Origin: Psychrobacter sp. bablab_jr014
Lineage (GTDB): Bacteria > Pseudomonadota > Gammaproteobacteria > Pseudomonadales > Moraxellaceae
Assembly: GCF_016464015.1 (NCBI RefSeq)
Contig: NZ_JACDXT010000019.1
Location: 62,001 to 126,000, forward strand
Direction of reading: 5' to 3'
Length of the DNA stretch: 64,000 nucleotides
Under the pieces are notes generated by a model, which did not search any database, had not been told where the DNA came from, and worked only from the letters and a program-made list of their open reading frames with translations. Of the stretch, positions 28,834 through 37,084 are shown one piece after another. Position 1 is the stretch's first letter. Each line of letters starts with the position of its first letter. A program made the position numbers and the translations under genes.

Positions 28834-29271
28834 ATGAGTGCACCGTCTCAGCATATCGTTTGTACCCACTGCAATGCCACCAATCGTCTACCCGTAGAGC
28901 GCGTGCAAGATGCGCCAAAGTGCGGTAAATGCGGACAAGGGCTATTAACAGGGCAAGTGCAAGAGTTGACGGATATGAACATCGCCAAAGTCACGCAAAA
29001 AAATGACGTGCTGACCATCGTAGATTTTTGGGCGAGCTGGTGTCAGCCGTGTTTGATAATGGCGCCGCAGTTTAAAGAGGCAGCAAGCCAAATGCCGACC
29101 GTCGTGTTTGCTAAACTACAAACCGACCGCTATGAACAAGCCGCCGCACCGTTTAATATTCGCAGCCTACCGACGATGGTGGCGTTTAGAGGCGGGCAGG
29201 CCATCGGGCGGCAGTCAGGCGCATTATCCGCCGCACAAATTATGCAATGGGTGCGCTCGCTGCCTGCTTAA
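28834..29271 (+). CDS. trxC: thioredoxin 2 (TrxC-like) with N-terminal zinc ribbon
   Basis: 145 residues. The N-terminus carries two CxxC pairs (CTHC and CGKC), the zinc ribbon of TrxC. The thioredoxin fold follows with active site WCQPC instead of the usual WCGPC. The cis-proline loop is RSLPTMV. TrxC reduces protein disulfides and is often under oxidative-stress control. Its place after the persulfide dioxygenase suggests reduction of persulfidated proteins, an inference from context only. Confidence 0.85.
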   Translation: MSAPSQHIVCTHCNATNRLPVERVQDAPKCGKCGQGLLTGQVQELTDMNIAKVTQKNDVLTIVDFWASWCQPCLIMAPQFKEAASQMPTVVFAKLQTDRYEQAAAPFNIRSLPTMVAFRGGQAIGRQSGALSAAQIMQWVRSLPA

Positions 29272-29314
29272 CTGACCTTATTCTATTCGTCTGATTTGTA
29301 CTGATAGCGATTTT

Positions 29315-29713
29315 TTACTCGCCATACAGCTTTAGATTGCTGGCAAAATTGCAACCTTTAGCGCGTGCGGATTGAATCAGCGCATCACGTTCGCCATAGA
29401 GGCGGGCAAGCTTGGCATCACGCGCGCGCGTATTGTTACTTTGACCCACACCAAGGCTGATATTGGGCGAGATGCCCCAGCGTCCTGCCGAGATACCCAC
29501 GCCCACACCTGAGGCCGCAAGCGTGCTACGCTCACGGCGAGCGCCATCGATATAGCGCTCCACGCGATTGTATTCATTGACGAGCGTCTGACAGTCGTAC
29601 GGTTGATACTGTGCGGGGGAGACGTACTGCGGCGCGATATTGCCAGTCGAGGCGCACCCTGTCAGACCCGCACCACCGAGCAATAGCGCGCTCGCCGCTA
29701 ACCATAGTTTCAT
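29315..29713 (-). CDS. small lipoprotein, function unknown
   Basis: 132 residues with a lipoprotein signal ending LTGC. The middle has a glycine-rich run (GVGVGISAGRWGISPN) and the mature protein has cysteines at the start (DCQTL) and end (KGCNF), possibly a disulfide. No family recognised with confidence. It lies alone, convergent with trxC. Confidence 0.7.
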   Translation of the reverse strand: MKLWLAASALLLGGAGLTGCASTGNIAPQYVSPAQYQPYDCQTLVNEYNRVERYIDGARRERSTLAASGVGVGISAGRWGISPNISLGVGQSNNTRARDAKLARLYGERDALIQSARAKGCNFASNLKLYGE

Positions 29714-29851
29714 ATTGCCTCCCTCCGTTGTATTGGTTTTACTTGTTTTAGCATAGCAAAGATGGCACGCGTCTTCTGTGATTTTGCTGTAGCCTGTTTG
29801 GGCGCTATTATTTTAACGGGGTATGTCACACAATACCATTTAAACACCGCT

Positions 29852-30211
29852 TTAGAAAAAGTTGTCAGGCTTAATAAAGGCGAGCGTCACGATACCGATA
29901 TACGCCACGCCTGCGATAAAGACGCCCGCTTTGGTTTGCGCGGCGGTCGCTTGTGGGTTAAAGGCTTTGATACTCGCGCTAATGGCAGCGACCAGTAGCA
30001 CAATTTTTGCCATCACCCATTGTACAGGGGCACCCGCGTTCAATAGTTGCATCAGCATCCAGCCGCCAGAGAGTATCAATACCGCGTACACGATATGCGT
30101 GCCGATTTTTACTGCTTTTGGGGCGCGTTTATTGGCACTGACTGCCAAATAGCTTTGGTACAAGAAAAGGAGGATGACCACTACCGCCATCAACATATGC
30201 ACGTGTTTCAT
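29852..30211 (-). CDS. SirB2-family membrane protein
   Basis: 119 residues with four hydrophobic helices. The arrangement KIGTHIVYAVLILSGGWMLM and WVMAKIVLLV resembles the SirB2 family, small inner-membrane proteins of unknown function. Monocistronic-looking; bolA is 49 bases upstream on the same strand and may be co-transcribed. Confidence 0.62.
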   Translation of the reverse strand: MKHVHMLMAVVVILLFLYQSYLAVSANKRAPKAVKIGTHIVYAVLILSGGWMLMQLLNAGAPVQWVMAKIVLLVAAISASIKAFNPQATAAQTKAGVFIAGVAYIGIVTLAFIKPDNFF

Positions 30212-30260
30212 GACCTTTATCCTAGGTTCGGTGTGTTTTTATTGGCAAATAATAAAGTGA

Positions 30261-30596
30261 TTATTGCGCCTGACGTTTGCTCGCGCAGAGTGGACTGTCA
30301 GGGCTTTCCCCTTGCCATTCATCAGGCGTGTAGGCATGAATCGCCAGCGCGTGTACCGAGCCGCCTTGCGCGGTCAATAACGGCGCGACCAAACCATAAA
30401 TCTGCTGATGGCGGGCAACCAAGCGCTTACCTGCAAAGGCGTCACTGACAATGGTCAGTTTAAAATGACTTTCTTTACCTTCAAAATAGCCCGAATGATT
30501 CATCGACTCATTAAGTAGCTCAATATGCTGCGGCGTCAATACGCTCAAAGCGTCAAGTAAAGCGGCATGGACTGGGGCAGTGGTGGCATCAAACAT
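30261..30596 (-). CDS. bolA: BolA-family protein
   Basis: 111 residues from ATG at 30596, the normal BolA start; the longer frame adds a hydrophobic run that is not part of the family. The BolA core shows HIELLNESMNHSGYFEGKESHFKL and FAGKRLVARHQQIY, ending HALAIHAYTPDEW. The conserved histidines of the Grx-binding/Fe-S loop are present. BolA proteins work with monothiol glutaredoxins in iron-sulfur handling and influence cell shape. Confidence 0.87.
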   Translation of the reverse strand: MFDATTAPVHAALLDALSVLTPQHIELLNESMNHSGYFEGKESHFKLTIVSDAFAGKRLVARHQQIYGLVAPLLTAQGGSVHALAIHAYTPDEWQGESPDSPLCASKRQAQ

Positions 30597-30811
30597 GGCG
30601 TTGTCCTCACAAAAAAATGTCTGCCCGATTATAACAAAGCACAGACGCCCACACAGAAAAGAATGTAGCAAAGGGCTTTGGCGTGCGTATATCCACCCAA
30701 GCGTATGTAAACAAACAGACACAAAAAAAGCGCCTATATCCATAAGCGCTTTTGTATTTAATCAAACGGTTTGGGCGTTACGCTTTGCTTCATTTGCCTA
30801 GCAAAATCATA

Positions 30812-31624
30812 TTAACGAATCGCTTGCTGATACAGTGGGCGTACCTTTGGCATCAAGCTTTGTAAGTTGGCAATACGGTTGCTACTGTTTGGATGCGTGC
30901 TTAAGAATTGTGGCGGCTCGCCGCTCTCAGCGCGCTGCATTTTTTGCCATAAAGTAATTGCGGCATTAGGATTAAACCCTGCGCGTGCCATCAGCTCTAG
31001 ACCGATTTGGTCGGCCTCACTCTCTTGGGTACGGCTATGCGGACGGCTGATACCCACATCCCCTGCGATATTGGCAAGCTGGGCTTGGTTCTGTGACAGA
31101 CCGAATACGCTAGCAGCCACACCAATACCTGTTTGTGTCGCGTATTGACGTGACAGACGCTCGCGCGCGTGTTCACGTAAGGCGTGCGCCATCTCATGAC
31201 CCATAATCGCAGCAATCTCATCATCGCTCAGATTTAAACGATCAATAATGCCTGTATAAAACATCACTTTACCACCTGGCATCACAAAAGCATTTAAGTC
31301 ATTGGACTTAATGGTATGTACTTCCCAGTTCCACTTCGCCGCGTCAGGACGATAGACGCCCACTTGTCCTACCAAGCGATTGGCAATACGTTTTAAGCGG
31401 TTTAATTGCGCGGTATTGGTATCGAGGACACCTTTAGCACGTGCTTCTTGGATACTTTGTGCATAGCTTTGCGCTGACATTTGCTGTACTTGCTCACTAG
31501 ATACCAGTAATAACTGGTTGCGGTCAACACCGATCGCGCCTGTATTGGTCGTGCTGGTACAGCCTGTCAGACCCATCGCCGATACAGACGTGGCCAGTAC
31601 GGCAGTCGTTAATAACTTTTTCAT
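30812..31624 (-). CDS. M48-family metallopeptidase lipoprotein (YcaL/LoiP-like)
   Basis: 270 residues. Signal ending LTGC, so outer-membrane or periplasmic lipoprotein. Zinc motif HEMAH (MGHEMAHALREHARERL), with the third ligand in the downstream QESEADQIGLELMARAGFNP. C-terminal FLSTHPNSSNRI is typical. Such proteases act on misfolded or outer-membrane proteins. It lies alone on the minus strand with a spacer towards the tRNA gene. Confidence 0.88.
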   Translation of the reverse strand: MKKLLTTAVLATSVSAMGLTGCTSTTNTGAIGVDRNQLLLVSSEQVQQMSAQSYAQSIQEARAKGVLDTNTAQLNRLKRIANRLVGQVGVYRPDAAKWNWEVHTIKSNDLNAFVMPGGKVMFYTGIIDRLNLSDDEIAAIMGHEMAHALREHARERLSRQYATQTGIGVAASVFGLSQNQAQLANIAGDVGISRPHSRTQESEADQIGLELMARAGFNPNAAITLWQKMQRAESGEPPQFLSTHPNSSNRIANLQSLMPKVRPLYQQAIR

Positions 31625-32040
31625 AATTACCCTCGTAAGAAATCTATCAAAGCAGACGCAATGCTAAATCAGTAGCGCACTGCGTTAATGATAAAAAGTA
31701 TAAAGAGACAGACGTATAAAAACCAAGAAGCAAACCGTAACATTACTGCGTGCGATTGTAAGTATTGTCTAAATGTAAGAAAGGTTTGCGTACCTTTATG
31801 GATCGGCGCTATCAAAAGATGAGGCGCTGCTAAAAAAATATAAAAAAAGCGCTAGAATAAAAATTTTAAAATCAATGGCTTGTAAGATATTTGCTCATAA
31901 ATCCAAAAAAATTGAAAAAAAGGTGTTGACAGTAAAGTTAAATTCTCTATAATAGCCAACCTATCAAGACGGCACAGACATAACGGCAACAGCACATCGC
32001 TTAGCCAAAACGTCATACACCACAGACCGACTTGAAACAT
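31625..32040. other. spacer between M48 lipoprotein gene and tRNA-Gly
   Basis: 416 bases of AT-rich sequence. It contains the tRNA promoter described separately. No ORF with a ribosome site and no other RNA gene seen. Confidence 0.5.
31926..31953 (+). promoter_or_regulatory. sigma-70 promoter for tRNA-Gly
   Basis: TTGACA at 31926-31931 and TATAAT at 31948-31953 with 16 bases between, about 88 bases before the tRNA. Confidence 0.75.
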
Positions 32041-32115
32041 GCGGGATTAGCTCAGTGGTAGAGCACAACCTTGCCAAGGTTGGGGTCGAGAGTTCGAATC
32101 TCTTATCCCGCTCCA
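32041..32115 (+). tRNA. tRNA-Gly (anticodon GCC)
   Basis: Acceptor arms GCGGGAT and ATCCCGC pair perfectly, followed by U and encoded CCA (32113-32115). D arm TAGCTCAGTGGTAGAGC. Anticodon stem CAACC/GGTTG around loop TTGCCAA gives GCC. T loop TTCGAAT. All cloverleaf arms are present. Confidence 0.98.
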
Positions 32116-32121
32116 AATTCT

Positions 32122-32156
32122 AAAAAAGCCTCACAGTATTTGTGAGGCTTTTTTTT
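32122..32156 (+). terminator. intrinsic terminator after tRNA-Gly
   Basis: AAGCCTCACA / TGTGAGGCTT stem with a short loop and T8. Confidence 0.88.
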
Positions 32157-32764
32157 CGTCTGTATTTTTTTATCATATCTTTTCTAGCACTCTCATACCC
32201 ATCTATTTGGGCAGCGAGCTTTTGTGCCGCTTTTACTCCTCAAACTTTTAACCAAATTTTTCCCGTCTCAGCTATTAATCTGTTTTTCTGCAGCGATTTC
32301 ACGGTATCTTGCATGGTCGACTGCTTAGGCGATGCTCTCACGTTTTACACTGCTCAATAAAAATTGACGCTCCTGTGCATATAACAAATACGTATATAAC
32401 AAACAAAATTTCTTAGATATATAGTATAAAACCCTATTTATATTAAGGTTTTTTAAGAACAAATATCTACAATATATTTACCTTTTGTTGACTTGTATAT
32501 CATAGTGTCATTTGCCCATACTTATCATATTTAAGCGTTTTATGTTTAATTTATACAGTAATAAAGGATTTTGAAAATAAATAGTTAAGTTTAATTTAAT
32601 AGTCAAATAAAAATCAAATTTTTTTATTGAAATTTTGTTAGCTATATGTATAATCTCTTTTCTAATATATGAGATAAATGTTTGGTTTTAATTTAAATAG
32701 ATTGTTTCAAACGTTGATACTTATCCATGCTTATTTGTCTTTTGTTTAGCATCAGGTGATTACA
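32157..32764. other. AT-rich region upstream of the T6SS cluster
   Basis: About 600 bases, strongly AT-rich from about 32390 onward. No supported ORF. Presumably holds the T6SS operon promoter. Its composition resembles regions bound by xenogeneic silencers, which is inference. Confidence 0.5.
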
Positions 32765-33193
32765 ATGATCTTACGTACCGTATCGGTCATGACCGTATTG
32801 GCACTGTCCCTAGCGCTTTCAGCTTGTAGCACAACAGGTAAGACTGACAAAACAGTGTCACCCACTCAGATGTCGCTACCTACATTAAACGCTGCTCATT
32901 TAGTGCCTCATCTTGATGAAGCAGGCACATCTCTTTCTGCAGAAGACTGGGTGCAAAGCGCACAAGGCTATTTTGACAGTCATAACTATACCCGTGCGCT
33001 ACGTGCCGCCAATGAAGCATTGGCGCTCAATCCTGACACTACTGGTGCACGTAAAATTGCATTGCTCTCGACCATTCGTATCGTGCAGCAAAACAGCAGT
33101 AGTTATCATAACGAAGCACTCATTAATGATTCCGAACGCGAAGAGATTAAAGAAGGTCTGACCAGTATTACCAGTTTGATTAATGCTTCTTGA
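32765..33193 (+). CDS. T6SS-linked lipoprotein with TPR-like repeat
   Basis: 142 residues from ATG 32765; the earlier GTG adds three residues and is less likely given AGGTGA spacing. Signal ends LSAC. After a linker, SAQGYFDSHNYTRALRAANEALALNP is a tetratricopeptide-like motif. It ends by overlapping the next gene region and runs into the T6SS operon. No known Tss/Tag component recognised; candidate accessory envelope factor. Confidence 0.65.
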   Translation: MILRTVSVMTVLALSLALSACSTTGKTDKTVSPTQMSLPTLNAAHLVPHLDEAGTSLSAEDWVQSAQGYFDSHNYTRALRAANEALALNPDTTGARKIALLSTIRIVQQNSSSYHNEALINDSEREEIKEGLTSITSLINAS

Positions 33194-33237
33194 CTCATTT
33201 TTTGTATAACCGTGCCCGACATCAAAAGAATATCGCT

Positions 33238-33903
33238 ATGACGCCTATATACCGTACTTATCGCAAGACCTTGTTGGCTCTCGTACTGCTTTTACCCTTT
33301 CAGCTGAGTCATGCCGACGACGTTCAAGAGACGTCAGTTAATGAGGCAGAGACTGCCGTAGTAGAGACCGCAGCGCTAAAGCCAGAAAAGGTTGAGCAGT
33401 TGGTTGCCCAGCTTAATGACTATGTATTGACTCATCCTGAGGACAGACGTGCGTGGGAGACGTTGGCACAGACTTATTATCAATACGGCTATGCAGAAGA
33501 TGCAGTGTATGCTGCAGGCGAAGCGGCAGTGCTTGGTAGTGACGCACCTTATATCAAACAAATCTTACTGTTAGACAGTGTGGCGCTTGCTGAGTCACAA
33601 ATACAATCTGGCTATAGCATTGGGCTGGCAGAGAGTGATGCGACGTTTTTAAAAGAGTATCAACACGCGCTAAGCAAAACGTATGGCGACATCTATGGGT
33701 TTAACTACGATGAATCGCTGCCTAAAAAACGCGTCGTACGTAAAAAATACACCAAACCACGTACTGTTGTTAGAAGAGCGGCAAAACCAACGGTAAAAAG
33801 ACCTGCGAAAAAGATAACCACACCAAAACGGGTAACCTATAGTGCGCCTAGAGCCAGCAGCAGCCCACGAGATCCGTTTGGCGTTGTACGCTCATCTAAG
33901 TAG
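33238..33903 (+). CDS. exported TPR-like protein with cationic tail, heading T6SS genes
   Basis: 221 residues if ATG 33238 is used, which opens straight into a signal peptide ending near SHA; a TTG 48 bases upstream only adds a polar stretch. The middle has a TPR-like helix pair (AWETLAQTYYQYGYAEDAVYAAGEAAVL). The last ~50 residues are rich in Lys, Arg and Pro (KKRVVRKKYTKPRTVVRRA). It ends 39 bases before tssB. Function unknown; a periplasmic role in T6SS assembly or peptidoglycan contact is speculation from position. Confidence 0.6.
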   Translation: MTPIYRTYRKTLLALVLLLPFQLSHADDVQETSVNEAETAVVETAALKPEKVEQLVAQLNDYVLTHPEDRRAWETLAQTYYQYGYAEDAVYAAGEAAVLGSDAPYIKQILLLDSVALAESQIQSGYSIGLAESDATFLKEYQHALSKTYGDIYGFNYDESLPKKRVVRKKYTKPRTVVRRAAKPTVKRPAKKITTPKRVTYSAPRASSSPRDPFGVVRSSK

Positions 33904-33942
33904 CGCTCACTTCTTATTATGATTAACGTTAGGTAATAGATT

Positions 33943-34452
33943 ATGGCAAAGCAAGACAGTATCCAAAAAAAGCTCTCTAAAGTCCGTGCGCCGCGTGTGC
34001 ACTTGACCTATGACGTCGAGATTGGTGATGCGATTGAGACCAAAGAGATTCCTTTCGTCGTCGGTGTGATGGGGGAGTTCTCAGGCGACTCAACCCTTGA
34101 GCAACCCAAGTTAAAAGACAAGAAGTTCGTTGAAATTGATCTAGACACTTTCGATGAGGTGATGTCAGGACTCGCACCACGCGCGACTTTTAAGGTTGAT
34201 AACAAAGTCAGCGACAAGCGCGGCGAATTTGCGGTTGATTTGGCATTTAACAGTATTGATGACTTTCGTCCCGAGTCGATTGCCAATCAGGTCGAGCCGC
34301 TACGCCAATTGGTTGAAGCCCGTGATCGACTGGCTGATATCCGTAACAAAATCTCAGCCAATGAAAAGCTTGAGGATTTGCTAGAAGACGTGCTGAACAA
34401 TACGGAGCAGGTCAAACAAATGGCGAAGACCAGCGCCGCCAATCAGGAGTAA
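33943..34452 (+). CDS. tssB: T6SS contractile sheath small subunit TssB
   Basis: 169 residues, usual length. Family features: early SIQKKLSKVRAPRVHLTYDVE, then VGVMGEFSG, and FDEVMSGLAPR. TssB and TssC polymerise into the cytoplasmic sheath whose contraction drives Hcp outward. The stop is immediately followed by tssC's ATG, consistent with coupling. Confidence 0.95.
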   Translation: MAKQDSIQKKLSKVRAPRVHLTYDVEIGDAIETKEIPFVVGVMGEFSGDSTLEQPKLKDKKFVEIDLDTFDEVMSGLAPRATFKVDNKVSDKRGEFAVDLAFNSIDDFRPESIANQVEPLRQLVEARDRLADIRNKISANEKLEDLLEDVLNNTEQVKQMAKTSAANQE

Positions 34453-35931
34453 ATGACCATGAGCCTAGCACAGCAATTGCCAATGGCAGAAGAGCAATAC
34501 GACATCCTAGACGATATCGTAACCCAAAGTAATATTGCCAAATCGACGGAAGAAAAAGACCGCGCTAAAAGCCAAATCTCCGAGCTTGCCCATGAAGTAA
34601 TGCAAGGCACGGTAGTGATGTCAGATAATTTAGCCGCTTCTATTGATACCCGTATTGCTGAAATTGATGCGCTGATTTCAGAGCAGCTAAGCGCCATCAT
34701 GCATGCGCCTGAATTTCAAAAGATGGAATCCAGCTGGCGCGGCCTGCATTATCTGTGCAGCCAAACCCCCTCTGAGTCGATGCTCAAGATTCGTATGCTT
34801 AACACGACCAAGCGTGAGCTGACCAAGGATTTTCAATCGTCTATTGATTTTGACCAAAGCACGCTGTTCAAAAAAATCTATGAAGAAGAGTTTGGCAGCT
34901 TCGGTGGTGAACCGTATGCCGCTTTGATTGGTGACTTTGAATTTACTCGCCAAAATGCGGATATGTACTTGCTTGAGCAGCTGTCACACGTCGCCGCCGC
35001 TGCGCATGCGCCCTTCATTTCAGCGGCGTCTTCTGAGATGTTTGGCTTGGATTCGTTCACCGATATTGGTCGTCCACGCGATTTGTCCAAGATTTTTGAG
35101 ACCGCAGAATACATCCGCTGGCGCGCGTTTAGACAGTCAGAAGACTCAAGATATGTGGCGCTGACAGTACCACGCTTTTTAGGTCGTCTGCCATACAATC
35201 CTAAAGACGGTACGGTCGTTGATGGTTTTAACTTTGTAGAGTCGGTATCGGGTGCGGACCATAACGAATACTTATGGATTAACGCCGCCTATGCCTTTGC
35301 CTCACGATTGACCGAAGCCTTTTCAGATTACCGCTGGTGTGCTGCGATTCGCGGTGTTGAGGGTGGTGGTTTGGTTGAAGGTCTGCCTGTATATACCTTT
35401 AAGACCGATGAAGGTGATTTGGCACTAAAATGCCCAACAGAAATCTCGATCACTGATCGCCGTGAAAAAGAGCTGAGTGATTTGGGCTTTATCCCCTTAG
35501 TGCACTGTAAAAACACCAACTACGCGGCATTTTTTGGCGCGCAATCAGCGCAAAAGGCGAAAACCTATCAAAATGATGACGCCAATGCCAATGCCGTACT
35601 GTCAACGCAGCTTCAGTACATCATGGCGGTCTCGCGTATTGCTCACTACTTAAAAGCCATGATGCGCGATAAAGTCGGCAGCTTCTTGTCTGCTGGTAAT
35701 GTTGAGACATTCTTGAACGATTGGATCTCTCGCTATGTGTTGCTGGACGATGGCGCCTCTCAAGAAGCCAAAGCGCAATATCCACTGCGTGAAGCTTCAG
35801 TACAAGTTGTAGAAGTACCTGGTAAACCAGGTGTCTACAAGTCGGTGGTCTTTTTAAGACCGCATTTCCAACTTGATGAGCTGTCGGTTTCTTTGCGCTT
35901 GGTCACTCAGTTGCCACAAGCAAATGGCTAA
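34453..35931 (+). CDS. tssC: T6SS contractile sheath large subunit TssC
   Basis: 492 residues. Family landmarks include SSWRGLHYL (SSWRGL), the GGEPYAALIGDFEF loop, RFLGRLPY and GGGLVEGLP, with conserved C-terminal RPHFQLDELSVSLRLV. Starts directly after tssB; ATG 34453 or 34459. Confidence 0.96.
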   Translation: MTMSLAQQLPMAEEQYDILDDIVTQSNIAKSTEEKDRAKSQISELAHEVMQGTVVMSDNLAASIDTRIAEIDALISEQLSAIMHAPEFQKMESSWRGLHYLCSQTPSESMLKIRMLNTTKRELTKDFQSSIDFDQSTLFKKIYEEEFGSFGGEPYAALIGDFEFTRQNADMYLLEQLSHVAAAAHAPFISAASSEMFGLDSFTDIGRPRDLSKIFETAEYIRWRAFRQSEDSRYVALTVPRFLGRLPYNPKDGTVVDGFNFVESVSGADHNEYLWINAAYAFASRLTEAFSDYRWCAAIRGVEGGGLVEGLPVYTFKTDEGDLALKCPTEISITDRREKELSDLGFIPLVHCKNTNYAAFFGAQSAQKAKTYQNDDANANAVLSTQLQYIMAVSRIAHYLKAMMRDKVGSFLSAGNVETFLNDWISRYVLLDDGASQEAKAQYPLREASVQVVEVPGKPGVYKSVVFLRPHFQLDELSVSLRLVTQLPQANG

Positions 35932-35968
35932 TCAAGTTATCTTACTTTTTTATATTTAAGGGTTCTTA

Positions 35969-36472
35969 ATGAAAGATATTTATATTCAGTTCCGTGGTAA
36001 ATACAAGGTTGACGGCGAGTCACGTGACAGCGAGCACAAAGGCTGGCTTGAAGTAAACACTTGGGATCACCTGATTCGTCAGCCAAAATCAGCCACCGCC
36101 AGTAGTGTTGGTGGTCATACCTCAGAGCGCTGTGAGCACGCTGATATGACGTTCCTAAAAGATTTGGATTCAACCAGTCCAAAGCTGTGGGAAGCGTGTT
36201 CAGCGGGTTATACCTTTGATGAAGTACAGATTGACTTTTACCGTGCCAACGGTGATAAGCGCGTGAAATATCTAGAAGTAAAACTAAAGCATGCGCTCAT
36301 CTCACACGTTGAACCATCAGTACAAGCAGAAGGCGTGCCAACTGAAGAGATCGGTCTAAAGTATGCTGCGGTTGAGTGGACATACACCCAGCAAGACATT
36401 AACGGTACAGCCAAAGGCGCGGTTACCAAAAAATGGTCACTGGCGAACAACACCCCAACCTATACCGCGTAA
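35969..36472 (+). CDS. hcp: T6SS tube protein Hcp
   Basis: 167 residues. Begins MKDIYIQFRGKYKVDGES, with WLEVNTWDHLIRQPKSA typical of Hcp beta-barrels and the C-terminal VEWTYTQQDINGTAKG. Hcp rings stack into the inner tube and can carry effectors. A strong terminator-like hairpin follows, so hcp is likely to be expressed more highly than the genes after it. Confidence 0.95.
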   Translation: MKDIYIQFRGKYKVDGESRDSEHKGWLEVNTWDHLIRQPKSATASSVGGHTSERCEHADMTFLKDLDSTSPKLWEACSAGYTFDEVQIDFYRANGDKRVKYLEVKLKHALISHVEPSVQAEGVPTEEIGLKYAAVEWTYTQQDINGTAKGAVTKKWSLANNTPTYTA

Positions 36473-36491
36473 TGGGTATGGTGGATTAAAC

Positions 36492-36528
36492 AAAAAAGAA
36501 GGGTTTGGAAACAAGCCTTTCTTTTTTC
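36492..36528 (+). terminator. attenuating terminator between hcp and tssE
   Basis: Arms around AAAAAAGAAGGGTTT and AAGCCTTTCTTTTTT pair with one bulge, closing on TGGAAAC, and end in T6. Downstream T6SS genes presumably depend on read-through or a second promoter. Confidence 0.75.
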
Positions 36529-36547
36529 TGATTTAGGTAGGTGCGCG

Positions 36548-37027
36548 ATGAGCTTTGGTAAACAAGAGATTGGCTTTCGACCCAACTTGTTTGATTTGTT
36601 ATTCGATGATAAGCCTCGCGTCGCTGCTGAAGACATGCTGGTCAGACGCTTAAATCTAGAAGAGCTAAAGGCGTCGGTGGCTAAAGACTTAGAGTACTTG
36701 CTCAATACCCGTGCAGTATTTGATAAAAATGTCGCAGGTTATGAGCATATTGAAGGCTCTATTTTAAACTTTGGTATTTTGGATTTTGTGGGGCTGAGCA
36801 GTGCCAATCCCAATGATTGTGATTATATCTGTCGTCAGATTGCGCGTACGGTCGAGCTGCAAGACAGCCGTTTGAAAAATGTCAAAGTCAGCCTTGATAT
36901 TGGTGCTGCCGACGTTAATCAGTTGTGCTTTTCTATTGATGCGTTATTAAAAGTATATCCCTCGCAGGAGCTGGTGAGTTTTGATGCTTATTTTGAGCCA
37001 AGCACCCAGCGTTACGAGATTATGTAG
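36548..37027 (+). CDS. tssE: T6SS baseplate protein TssE (gp25-like)
   Basis: 159 residues. The gp25 lysozyme-like fold is recognisable from NTRAVFDKN and GSILNFGILDFVGLS. TssE is a baseplate wedge component that starts sheath assembly. 75 bases after hcp, behind the hairpin; a GGTAGGTG ribosome site precedes ATG. Confidence 0.88.
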   Translation: MSFGKQEIGFRPNLFDLLFDDKPRVAAEDMLVRRLNLEELKASVAKDLEYLLNTRAVFDKNVAGYEHIEGSILNFGILDFVGLSSANPNDCDYICRQIARTVELQDSRLKNVKVSLDIGAADVNQLCFSIDALLKVYPSQELVSFDAYFEPSTQRYEIM

Positions 37028-37084
37028 TTTTTAGACAGCTGTCGTATCAGCGTATTGTGCTGCTACTGATGCTACCGAGGTATT

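Noticed and set aside
29762..29998. 78-codon plus-strand frame upstream of and overlapping the SirB2 gene
   Set aside because: Overlaps the minus-strand SirB2 gene and lacks a ribosome site; its sequence is not protein-like.
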